DNA of 64,000 bases from CALRGE01 sp964360635 (GTDB lineage Bacteria > Patescibacteriota > Gracilibacteria > UBA1369 > 2-02-FULL-48-14): contig CAYHXO010000004.1 of assembly GCA_964360635.1 (NCBI GenBank), positions 1-64,000 on the forward strand, written 5' to 3'. The notes below the pieces were generated by a model, which worked only from the letters and a program-made list of their open reading frames with translations, ran no database searches and had not been told where the DNA came from. Positions 1 to 7,858 of this stretch are shown here, one piece after another. How positions within the stretch are numbered: position 1 is the stretch's first letter; every line of letters begins with the position of its first letter. The position numbers and the translations under genes are program-made.

Positions 1-2
1 AA

Positions 3-851
3 AGCGCCAGAATTCACTTAAAAGGTTTGATTGTTAGCGATTACAGCGAAAATTACTTTCATTGGAACGCTTCGAAAAGCCTTTCTGATTGGATGAGAGA
101 ATATGGTGTCCCGGGAATTACAGGTGTAGACACGCGTGCACTAACTCAACTTTTGCGAGATAAAGGAGCACAACTTGGTAAAATTCACCCTGCTGGGAGT
201 ACTCCTGGGAAAGAATTCCACGATCCAAATACAGACAATTTAGTTGGAAAAGTGAGCTGCACGGAAATTCAAACATACGGTGAGGGGAAAAAACATATCG
301 CAATTGTTGATACTGGAATGAAGTTGAATATTTTGAGAAGTTTCTTAAATCGTGGGATGAAAGTTACAAGATTTCCTTGGAATAAAAGTCCTTTTGATTA
401 CGAAACTGAAACCGGTGCAAAGTTCGACGGAGTTTTCTTTTCAAACGGCCCAGGCGATCCTGAAATTGTCACAGAAACACACGAAATCATGCGGCAGTGT
501 TTTGAAAGAAAAATTCCAACTTTTGGAATCTGTTTAGGAAATCAAATTATGGGAATCGCGGCCGGCGCGAAAACTTTCAAATTGAAATATGGCCACAGAG
601 GTCAAAATCAACCTTGCATCGATGTTCGAACAGGTCGTTGCTATATCACTTCTCAAAATCACGGCTTCGCTGTAGATCCAAAAAAACTGCCTGAAGATTG
701 GATTGTATCTTTTGAAAATGCCAATGATGGAAGCGTAGAAGGCATCAGACACAAAACTCTTCCCTTTTTTGCAGTACAATTTCACCCTGAGGCAACACCA
801 GGTCCAACCGATACGAATTTTCTTTTCGACGAATTCATAGCGATGCTCTAA
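3..851 (+). CDS. carA: Carbamoyl-phosphate synthase small subunit (C-terminal part, cut by window edge)
   Basis: This is the glutaminase subunit that hydrolyses glutamine and passes ammonia to CarB for carbamoyl phosphate, feeding pyrimidine and arginine synthesis. The frame is open to the left edge, so the first ~100 residues lie outside the window; the TTG at 27 is internal, not a start. Visible are the CarA linker (GVDTRALTQLLRDKGA) and a class I glutamine amidotransferase domain: nucleophile elbow FGICLGNQ with the catalytic Cys codon at 531, the SQNHGFAV segment, and the HPE catalytic His/Glu from 783. All glutaminase motifs are intact. carB is not in the window. A TAA stop is followed 27 nt later by the next gene, an unrelated surface protein. 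Confidence 0.97.
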   Translation, partial: SARIHLKGLIVSDYSENYFHWNASKSLSDWMREYGVPGITGVDTRALTQLLRDKGAQLGKIHPAGSTPGKEFHDPNTDNLVGKVSCTEIQTYGEGKKHIAIVDTGMKLNILRSFLNRGMKVTRFPWNKSPFDYETETGAKFDGVFFSNGPGDPEIVTETHEIMRQCFERKIPTFGICLGNQIMGIAAGAKTFKLKYGHRGQNQPCIDVRTGRCYITSQNHGFAVDPKKLPEDWIVSFENANDGSVEGIRHKTLPFFAVQFHPEATPGPTDTNFLFDEFIAML

Positions 852-878
852 AATCGAGCAAGCCTTAACTCGCCAAAA

Positions 879-2084
879 ATGAAAAAATTTCTCGCCACAG
901 TATTTTTGCTCGCAATTCTTGCACCTTTAGCATACGCATCAAGCAGTCCAGTACCAAGCGTAACGACCCCAAACAGTCCTGTTAATTCTGCGAAAGCAAC
1001 TATTTCAGGAACAAGTTCAGCCGGTGCAAAAATAATTGTGACCGGTGGACCTTACGAAATCGCCCCAATCTACGCAGACAGCTCAGGAAAATTCTCTGTA
1101 ACTGTTGCCTTAATTCAAGAATCAACAAATTTATTTCACATACAATCTCAAGTAACAGGTAGTGATCCTAGTGTTGAAGTTGATGTAACAATTGTGGAAA
1201 GCGACGTGGAAGCTGCCGAATATGAAACAGCAACCGGTAATGATAGAACAGCACCTGGAGCACCAACTCTTGATGAATCTTCAGCAGAAGTCTCAACTTC
1301 AACCTATACAATCACAGGAAGCGGAGAGGCAAAAACTAGCGTGATTATAAGTGGCACAAATGATGCCACAGGCACAGTTGATGAAGACGGCCAGTTCAGT
1401 GTTGAAATTGCCTTAAAAGGAAGCGGTGAAACAGACACCTTTAGTGTGTCACTTAAAGATGCTGCTGGAAACGTGAGTTCATCTTCAAAAATTACTGTAA
1501 TCGGTAGCTCAACGGTCACAGAAACAACTGAAGAAAGTAGTGAGACTAGTCAAAGTGAAGAAATATCTTTCCCTGATGCTGAAGGTCATTGGGCTGAAGC
1601 TTATATCAAAACTCTATATTCAAAAGGAATAATTGGTGGATATTCCAACGGAAATTTCGGACCGGATGATCCTGTTACTCGTGCACAAATTTTGAAAATG
1701 GCATTGTTAGCATTTAATCACACTGTGACAGCCGGCACTTCTGATTTCAGCGATGTTCTCACTGATGCTTGGTATATTGATTATGTTACTTATGCAAAAT
1801 CACAATCAATTGTAGATGGTTATTCAGATGGAAATTTCAAACCTGATAACTACGTTGATAGAGCCGGTGCAATTAAAATCATTCTACTAGCGGGAGGCAA
1901 AGACGTTGGGACTGCAACATCACCAAATTTCTCTGATGTATCTTCTTCTGATTGGTTCGCCACATACACAGCATACGCAAAAGCAAACGGAATCATCGGT
2001 GGCTACAGTGATGGAACATACAAAGGTGGACAAAACATCAGTAGAGCTGAGGTCGCAAAAATTCTAGCTGTTATGATAGAATAA
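879..2084 (+). CDS. Secreted Ig-like/SLH-domain surface protein
   Basis: 401 residues. A Sec signal peptide (MKKFLATVFLLAILAPLAYA) is followed by two bacterial Ig-like beta-sandwich repeats (about residues 30-105 and 125-210; both contain SGTSSAGAK / ITGSGEAKT-type strands and a G(K/Q)FSV strand), an acidic Ser/Thr/Glu linker, and three SLH repeats (about 230-282, 290-340, 349-400) with the usual GYSDGNF and (T/S)RAE/RAQ signatures. SLH repeats normally bind secondary cell-wall polymers, so the protein is probably surface anchored through its C-terminus, with the Ig domains projecting outward. There is no Shine-Dalgarno sequence; a TTAAC lies 9 nt before the ATG. The next gene starts 4 nt after the stop but is functionally unrelated. 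Confidence 0.93.
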   Translation: MKKFLATVFLLAILAPLAYASSSPVPSVTTPNSPVNSAKATISGTSSAGAKIIVTGGPYEIAPIYADSSGKFSVTVALIQESTNLFHIQSQVTGSDPSVEVDVTIVESDVEAAEYETATGNDRTAPGAPTLDESSAEVSTSTYTITGSGEAKTSVIISGTNDATGTVDEDGQFSVEIALKGSGETDTFSVSLKDAAGNVSSSSKITVIGSSTVTETTEESSETSQSEEISFPDAEGHWAEAYIKTLYSKGIIGGYSNGNFGPDDPVTRAQILKMALLAFNHTVTAGTSDFSDVLTDAWYIDYVTYAKSQSIVDGYSDGNFKPDNYVDRAGAIKIILLAGGKDVGTATSPNFSDVSSSDWFATYTAYAKANGIIGGYSDGTYKGGQNISRAEVAKILAVMIE

Positions 2085-2088
2085 GAAC

Positions 2089-4398
2089 ATGTACGCATGT
2101 TTAGACATCGAAACTACCGGCCTGAACCCAAAAAATGACGATGTTATTGAAATTGGAATCATAACTTTCGACAATGAAAAAGTCATAAAAGAATGGCGAA
2201 CTTTCATAAAGTGCCCGATTCGACTTCCTGAATTCACAAAACGCCTCACCGGAATCACTGATGAGATGTTGAAAGATGCCCCCCTCTTATCTGAAGTTGA
2301 AGCAGAAATGCGCGAAATATTGGGAGATTTTCCAATAATGGGTCACTTCATTTTCTTCGATCTTAATTTTTTGGCGGAGAAAAAAATTCGTCTTCTAAAT
2401 AAACAACTAGACACTTGCCAACTTGCTCAGGTTTTTCTACCTGATGAAAGCAGTTATAGCCTTGAAGTGCTTGTGGACAAACTCGGCATAAAACAAGAAG
2501 GTGCTCACAGAGCTTTGAACGACGTTAAGGCCAACGTTGATCTTTTCCACCTCCTAAGAAAACATGTCGCAGCACTTTCAAATGAAGAGAAAGAATCGCT
2601 TCGACCAGTGCTCGAAAAAAGTTCATGGCCTTGGGCACAATTTGTAATTGAGTTTTTTGATGATTCCGGTGAAATAATAGAAAGACCGGCAGCAAAAAAA
2701 ACATCTAATAAAACCAAAAATCACTTCGACTTAATCGAAGCCTGTAAAGATTTGAAAACACCATTTTTACTACAAGAATATAGTCATACCAATCAAGATA
2801 TTCTTGATTATGCGCTCTCCCTTAAAGAGAAATCTTTAGTTGTTGTTTCTGAAATTGATTCTTTTCCTGATCATGAAGAAAGCGTTAAACTAAAAGATGC
2901 CTCAGAATATTTAGATGAAAAACGTTTCGAACATTTTATTGCGAAGGACAAACTCGACATAAGTGAAACAATGCTGGCTCTGAAGGTAAAACTTTGGGTT
3001 TCAGAAACAAAAACGGGTGAAAAATCTGAACTTCGTCTTTTTAAAGAAGAAAATGGCCTTTGGAAAGACATCTGTTGCCAGGAAGGTGACAACACATCAT
3101 TTTACAAAAAAAGAATCGACCAAATTGAAGAAAAGAAAGTGATGGTCATTGATCATGTCCACTTTTTACGTGACAGAAGCAGAGCCAATCCATTAATAAA
3201 TCTACCTGCAAATTTGATTATTGCCGAATCAGAGGAACTTCCTGAAAATCTTGAAATTGCATGGAAAATTTCTCTTTATGAAAAAAAATTCATTGAAGAT
3301 TTAGGCCGACTTCGAATTGAAAACCCAAATGCAGATTTCTTAATTGAGAATTTTTCGAATAGGATATCAATTCTTTTCGGATTACTTGGAATGGCTGTTC
3401 ACAAATTCGGAGACGGTAATGAAACAAGGCACACCCTTCTAGTTGAAGATGAAACTCGAACTACTCCGGAGTGGAAAAACGTACGTGATTCCGCTGAAGG
3501 CATTGAAAATGCCCTTTCATCACTACTCGCTCAAACAAAAGCCAGTCCCACAAAATCAACACTAGAAAGATGCCTAAGCTACTTCTGTAAAAGTTTAAGA
3601 AGTAAGTCAGTAGTTCTTTGGATAAACTTTGATAGATCAGACCAACCCGTTGTCTACAGTTTTCCTGAAAATTGCCAAAAAATCTTTGAAAAACATATTT
3701 GGCACACAAACGAAGTTTGTGCTTCCCCCATTTCCCCCACTATTTCCTTTTTCACCCACCACGGTAATCTTGAAGATGATTTCAAATTCCTAAAAACCGA
3801 GATTTCACTACCGGAATCCACACAATTTAAAACAGTGGAAAGCATTGCTCCTCGCCCAATTTCTTACCCGGAAACAAAAATTTCAGCACCAAATAATGAT
3901 AAGAATATAAGTGAATCTTGCCATGAAATCGCAATACAACTCGAAAAAAATCCTGGTAATTTCTTCCTTATGGTTAACTCCATGAGCTCCGGCGAGCAGT
4001 TTTTCTATAATCTTGAATCTGTCAGAAAAAAACTCGATAAAAAACTCTTTGTTCAAAATATGAGTGGAGGACTTGGAAAAATCTTAAAAATTGCTGAAAA
4101 AACTGATGGCCAAAATATTTTCGTGGGGAATCAAGAAATGCTGGAATTTCTAACAAAAGAATCCGTAAAAATTAATTTTCTTGCAATTCATCGTCTACCT
4201 TTTTCTCACCCAAGCGATCCGATTCAAATGTCGAGATCAAAGAATTATGAGAATACTTATGACGAATTCGTAGTTCCACAAGCTGCTCTAAAATTTCAGA
4301 AAATTCTAAACAAATTTCTAGCTGATAATTGGGAAAATAAAAAAATCTTGATAATGGACCCTCGAATTTCTGCAAAAGAATCACTATTCATTGGCTAG
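2089..4398 (+). CDS. DEDDh 3'-5' exonuclease fused to a degenerate DinG/XPD-like helicase domain
   Basis: 769 residues. Residues 1-165 form a DnaQ-type exonuclease: ExoI LDIETTG (D6, E8), ExoII GHFIFFDLNFL, ExoIII with H140 and D145 (HRALND). The remaining 600 residues follow the layout of DinG helicases but have lost every ATPase signature. The Walker A region reads FLLQEYSHTNQDILDYALSL with no GxGKT. The DEAH box reads IDHVHFL (D355). The motif VI region reads LKFQKILNKFL with no QxxGRxxR. What still identifies DinG is the C-terminal LPFSHPSDP, the PQAALKFQ stretch and ILIMDPRI. By inference it is an exonuclease carrying a non-hydrolysing DNA-binding domain. Exonuclease-DinG fusions are known in Firmicutes; a dead helicase half is unusual. 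Confidence 0.82.
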   Translation: MYACLDIETTGLNPKNDDVIEIGIITFDNEKVIKEWRTFIKCPIRLPEFTKRLTGITDEMLKDAPLLSEVEAEMREILGDFPIMGHFIFFDLNFLAEKKIRLLNKQLDTCQLAQVFLPDESSYSLEVLVDKLGIKQEGAHRALNDVKANVDLFHLLRKHVAALSNEEKESLRPVLEKSSWPWAQFVIEFFDDSGEIIERPAAKKTSNKTKNHFDLIEACKDLKTPFLLQEYSHTNQDILDYALSLKEKSLVVVSEIDSFPDHEESVKLKDASEYLDEKRFEHFIAKDKLDISETMLALKVKLWVSETKTGEKSELRLFKEENGLWKDICCQEGDNTSFYKKRIDQIEEKKVMVIDHVHFLRDRSRANPLINLPANLIIAESEELPENLEIAWKISLYEKKFIEDLGRLRIENPNADFLIENFSNRISILFGLLGMAVHKFGDGNETRHTLLVEDETRTTPEWKNVRDSAEGIENALSSLLAQTKASPTKSTLERCLSYFCKSLRSKSVVLWINFDRSDQPVVYSFPENCQKIFEKHIWHTNEVCASPISPTISFFTHHGNLEDDFKFLKTEISLPESTQFKTVESIAPRPISYPETKISAPNNDKNISESCHEIAIQLEKNPGNFFLMVNSMSSGEQFFYNLESVRKKLDKKLFVQNMSGGLGKILKIAEKTDGQNIFVGNQEMLEFLTKESVKINFLAIHRLPFSHPSDPIQMSRSKNYENTYDEFVVPQAALKFQKILNKFLADNWENKKILIMDPRISAKESLFIG

Positions 4399-4449
4399 CA
4401 GAACCGGTCAGATAGACATTTGACATTTCTATAAAATGTATTTTAGCAT

Positions 4450-4478
4450 TTGCTTTTTCGCTGATACTGTGATAAAAT
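4450..4478 (+). promoter_or_regulatory. Putative sigma70-type promoter
   Basis: TTGCTT at 4450-4455 and TAAAAT at 4473-4478, separated by 17 nt. It lies between the exonuclease gene and the large secreted protein. Its position argues that the ATG at 4532, not the upstream in-frame ATG at 4436, is the real start. Confidence 0.5.
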
Positions 4479-4531
4479 ACTTAGATTTATTAAAAAAATC
4501 TTTTCTTTATTACCACCTAATACAAACAAAA

Positions 4532-7500
4532 ATGAAAAAGATCGGAAAATATTTAGGAGTTCGCTCCGTGCGGCTAGGCACCCTTGCTGTCATGGTTGCA
4601 ACATTCGTTGGCCTTCCTGCTCTAGGACGTGCAATCAACACTGATTCCTTCGAAAAACTCGATGCGGTTAATTTTCTTTCTAGCGTTATTTTGGCTGAAG
4701 AATATGTAGGCGGAGAAATGCCATCTACACCGACAGAAACATCTACTTCGTCTTATACTCAACCAACGAATTATGTGCCTGCCCCAACTCCTGATGCAAG
4801 CACAGTTCCTACATATACAACGCCGACATATACTAATACACAGCAATCTAGCTATCCAACGAACACAGAATCACAAGGCTCAAGTACAAGTAATTATACT
4901 TACCCTACTATGGGTACAAACGGAACTTATACAACTACTGGTTCAATGGGCGTAAATACTCCTCCAACCACAGGTACAACTTCTACAAGCACATACAACA
5001 CAAGCTCAAGTATGACACCTTGTACAACTCCTGAATCCTGCGCATCGATGAGCAACGGATATAACAAAGCAAGCGACTTTACATGTACAGGTGAAAATTG
5101 TTCAATGACTCAATCTGCTCAGACAACTATGCAGAACCAGAATTCTCAAATGATGAATTCGACACCAACTACTGACACAAAATCGACATCAACAAATACT
5201 CAGTACTCACAAGTAGAAGTTAAATCAGAATATACAGACTATTCTTCAAGAGAAGAAAAATATGGTGAATACTCAAACTTATACACACAAGCACAATATG
5301 ATCCAAGTGCTTGTAAAGGTTCAAGTTGTGGAGGTATGACACAATACGGTTTCCAAAACTGTTCATCTACTTCAGGATGTTCATTTAACTATTCATATTC
5401 AGGAAGCGAATATTCAGCTCCTGTTGGAACTCAAGTAAGTCAAGAAAAATCACAATTAAGCTCACAACTTACTCAAAATGCAAATGTAACAACAGACTGG
5501 ACACGTTTCTCAACAAGTACAACTCGTCTTGCTGACAAATTCTCACAAGCTGCAAGTCAAATCGCAACAAAAGGTGGAAATAATTCAAAAGTAACAGATA
5601 TGCTTTCCGCAGTTGCCAGCATAGATTCAGATGTGACCGGAAACATCAATGAAATGACTACATATTACAACTCCCTTAAGAGTTCAGTATCAAGCCTATC
5701 TTCAACTTCTACAGCCGGAGATGTTGCTAGCGTTAAAACAGCAACACAAATGATGCAAACTTACGATACTCTCGGCCAAGCAATGGACGTGAGAGTTCAA
5801 GCTGCAAAACAAGCAGAAAGTTTAGCTGACATGTATTTGCAAATTGCAAACGTAAAAGCTCAATACAAAGGCACAGTTCCATCAAGCGTACAAAAGAAGT
5901 TGGATGCTGTTCAAGGCCAAGCTGATAAACTCGCAGAATATATTACTGATGCAAATGATCAATATAATGAAATTGCTTCTGATATTTCTTCTATAAGATC
6001 AGAAACTGACCCTGACAAAGTATCTGCAGCACTAGCAGGCACTTATTCACTTGGAACAGAAGTAAGTTCTTTCTCAGAGAAAATGTCTAATGATTTCGAA
6101 AAATTCTGGTCAAGCAATCCAATGGCTACTTTGAACACTGCTTCAACAGGAGCACAATCACAACAATTACAAGGTTCAATGTCGACTCAAATTTCACAGA
6201 TGAAAGAAGGAATTTCAAGCGCTAAAACAGGTCTTGCTGCAATTCAATCTTTAAATCTTGGAAAATCTTCAGTAGCAACTGCCTTAAAATCACTAAGCTC
6301 TAGCGCTGACAAAATGACAAAAGTTATGACTAAGATGGAAAATGCTTTAACAGCTTCTGCCGGTGAACTTTCAAGCGAAAATACAGAAAAATTCATGGGA
6401 ATTCAGGACTCAATTATGGGTTCAGTTGAAACAAACATGTCAGTTGTAACTGATTACTTGAACAACAATAAGAGCCTTTGGGAAAATAGCGCTGATGCCG
6501 CTACAATTAAAGAATTTATATCTCAAGATATGAGTGGTTCCGAGGGATCTGAAGAAACATACAGTCAAACATTCGATGATATTTATTCAGAATCTGCTGA
6601 AGAAGCGGGTGGTGATTATCAAGCATTAAAAGAAAAAATCCGAGCGGAAGTTATGGCAGAATTAACACAGCAAATTTCAGCAAGTCTTATGGCCGAAGTT
6701 TCAAAATACATCGGTAATGACAAAGCCGGAGAAATTCTTTCAAGCTTCTTAAATAAATCAGCTATCTTTGGTGAAGCCGGTGCATCAGCACTTCAAGCAA
6801 CTACTGACATGCTTGATGTAACAAGCTCAATTCCTACAGGTGACGACGTGGTTGTCACAGATGGTACTGAAGATGAAGTTGAAAGTCTTCAAGATACTAT
6901 TGATGAAGTTAGCACTTCAGTAATTAGCGATGATCAATCAACTGATATGAAAGAATCACTTGAAACAGCATCAGAACTTTTAACAACAGGTGCTACAAGT
7001 GAAGAACTTAAAGCCGTTACAAAACAGCTTGAAAAATTACTTGAAGACAACAATTCAAGTCTTACTGATGAAGGCCTACAGTTCAATGATATGACTTTGG
7101 CTAACGATTCAGAAGCTTGGTATTTCGACTCGGTAATGAGCCTAAAACAAGATGGCGTAGTTAAAGGTAAAGATGGAGATAACTATGATGCACCAGGTGA
7201 AGTAACTTATGCAGAAGTAGCTAAAATGGCTATGGAAGCTGCGGGTCAAGGTAAAGAAAGTGGTGTACCTTCAGATAGCTCTGCCGTTGGTCAATGGTAC
7301 CAAGGTTATGCAAAATCAACTGAAGAAAATGCTCCAGAATTCGCAGAACAAGCTGAAGGTAAATGGAATGAACCTTGCCCTCGTGAATGGGTAGCAGTAT
7401 TGATTGGTGAAGCTTATGACTTACCTCAAAGCGAATACGAAGGTGGATTCTCTGATGTGTCAGAAAGTGATGCAAACTCAGGATATGTACAGACAATTTA

Positions 7501-7774
7501 TGACTACGGTGTTATGAAAGGTGACAGTACAGGTGGAACATTCCGAATGGATGCCGCAATCAACCGAGCTGAAGTTGCTACTGTAATCTACAGAGCCGAC
7601 CAATCAGTCGGTGAAGCACAGAACATTGATTCAACACTTGATACTGCTGAAGATGATCTTGATGCAATCCTTGAAGAACTTGGAGCGGACGGATCAGACT
7701 CAGAGCCAACAGCTCAAAAGATTCTAAGCTTCCTTGGAAACTTTAAAGCTATGCTTCCTTTCCTAAGCCAGTAG
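4532..7774 (+). CDS. Large secreted Ser/Thr-rich protein with degenerate C-terminal SLH repeats
   Basis: 1080 residues from the ATG at 4532, which gives a clean signal peptide (MKKIGKYLGV..., hydrophobic LGTLAVMVATFVGLPALG); a longer frame from 4436 would bury it. The next ~300 residues are low-complexity Ser/Thr/Pro/Gln/Tyr with several Cys pairs (CTTPESC, CTGENC, CKGSSC, CSSTSGC). A long helical/coiled-coil stretch rich in Ala, Ser, Met and Gln follows (about residues 310-850). The C-terminus holds two or three weak SLH-like repeats (about 859-905 and 970-1022; GVVKGKDGDN and INRAEVATVIYR). It is probably an exported, wall-attached structural protein, perhaps glycosylated in the Ser/Thr region. 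No enzymatic motif is seen. Codon use in the repeats is monotonous (tca, aca, gaa), typical of a repetitive surface protein. Confidence 0.85.
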   Translation: MKKIGKYLGVRSVRLGTLAVMVATFVGLPALGRAINTDSFEKLDAVNFLSSVILAEEYVGGEMPSTPTETSTSSYTQPTNYVPAPTPDASTVPTYTTPTYTNTQQSSYPTNTESQGSSTSNYTYPTMGTNGTYTTTGSMGVNTPPTTGTTSTSTYNTSSSMTPCTTPESCASMSNGYNKASDFTCTGENCSMTQSAQTTMQNQNSQMMNSTPTTDTKSTSTNTQYSQVEVKSEYTDYSSREEKYGEYSNLYTQAQYDPSACKGSSCGGMTQYGFQNCSSTSGCSFNYSYSGSEYSAPVGTQVSQEKSQLSSQLTQNANVTTDWTRFSTSTTRLADKFSQAASQIATKGGNNSKVTDMLSAVASIDSDVTGNINEMTTYYNSLKSSVSSLSSTSTAGDVASVKTATQMMQTYDTLGQAMDVRVQAAKQAESLADMYLQIANVKAQYKGTVPSSVQKKLDAVQGQADKLAEYITDANDQYNEIASDISSIRSETDPDKVSAALAGTYSLGTEVSSFSEKMSNDFEKFWSSNPMATLNTASTGAQSQQLQGSMSTQISQMKEGISSAKTGLAAIQSLNLGKSSVATALKSLSSSADKMTKVMTKMENALTASAGELSSENTEKFMGIQDSIMGSVETNMSVVTDYLNNNKSLWENSADAATIKEFISQDMSGSEGSEETYSQTFDDIYSESAEEAGGDYQALKEKIRAEVMAELTQQISASLMAEVSKYIGNDKAGEILSSFLNKSAIFGEAGASALQATTDMLDVTSSIPTGDDVVVTDGTEDEVESLQDTIDEVSTSVISDDQSTDMKESLETASELLTTGATSEELKAVTKQLEKLLEDNNSSLTDEGLQFNDMTLANDSEAWYFDSVMSLKQDGVVKGKDGDNYDAPGEVTYAEVAKMAMEAAGQGKESGVPSDSSAVGQWYQGYAKSTEENAPEFAEQAEGKWNEPCPREWVAVLIGEAYDLPQSEYEGGFSDVSESDANSGYVQTIYDYGVMKGDSTGGTFRMDAAINRAEVATVIYRADQSVGEAQNIDSTLDTAEDDLDAILEELGADGSDSEPTAQKILSFLGNFKAMLPFLSQ

Positions 7775-7831
7775 TCAGGAGGCATTTGCCGAGTGAGCAT
7801 TAGGCCCGAAGGGCCGCATACTAAGAAAGTA

Positions 7832-7857
7832 AAAGACCCTGCCAACGCGGGGTCTTT
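7832..7857. terminator. Bidirectional rho-independent terminator
   Basis: Perfect 8-bp stem AAAGACCC / GGGTCTTT with a 10-nt loop, flanked by A-rich and T-rich sequence, between the convergent secreted-protein gene and uvrB. A second small hairpin (GGCCC-GAA-GGGCC, 7803-7815) lies just upstream. Confidence 0.8.
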
Positions 7858-7858
7858 C

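Noticed and set aside
4436..4531. Upstream extension of the 1080-residue secreted protein
   Set aside because: It spans the likely -35/-10 promoter and would place the signal peptide internally.
7803..7815. GGCCC-GAA-GGGCC as a dispersed palindromic repeat related to the TGCCCGGGCA sites at 11333 and 38002
   Set aside because: Beyond a few GC bases the copies do not align and their flanks differ; too short to call a repeat family.
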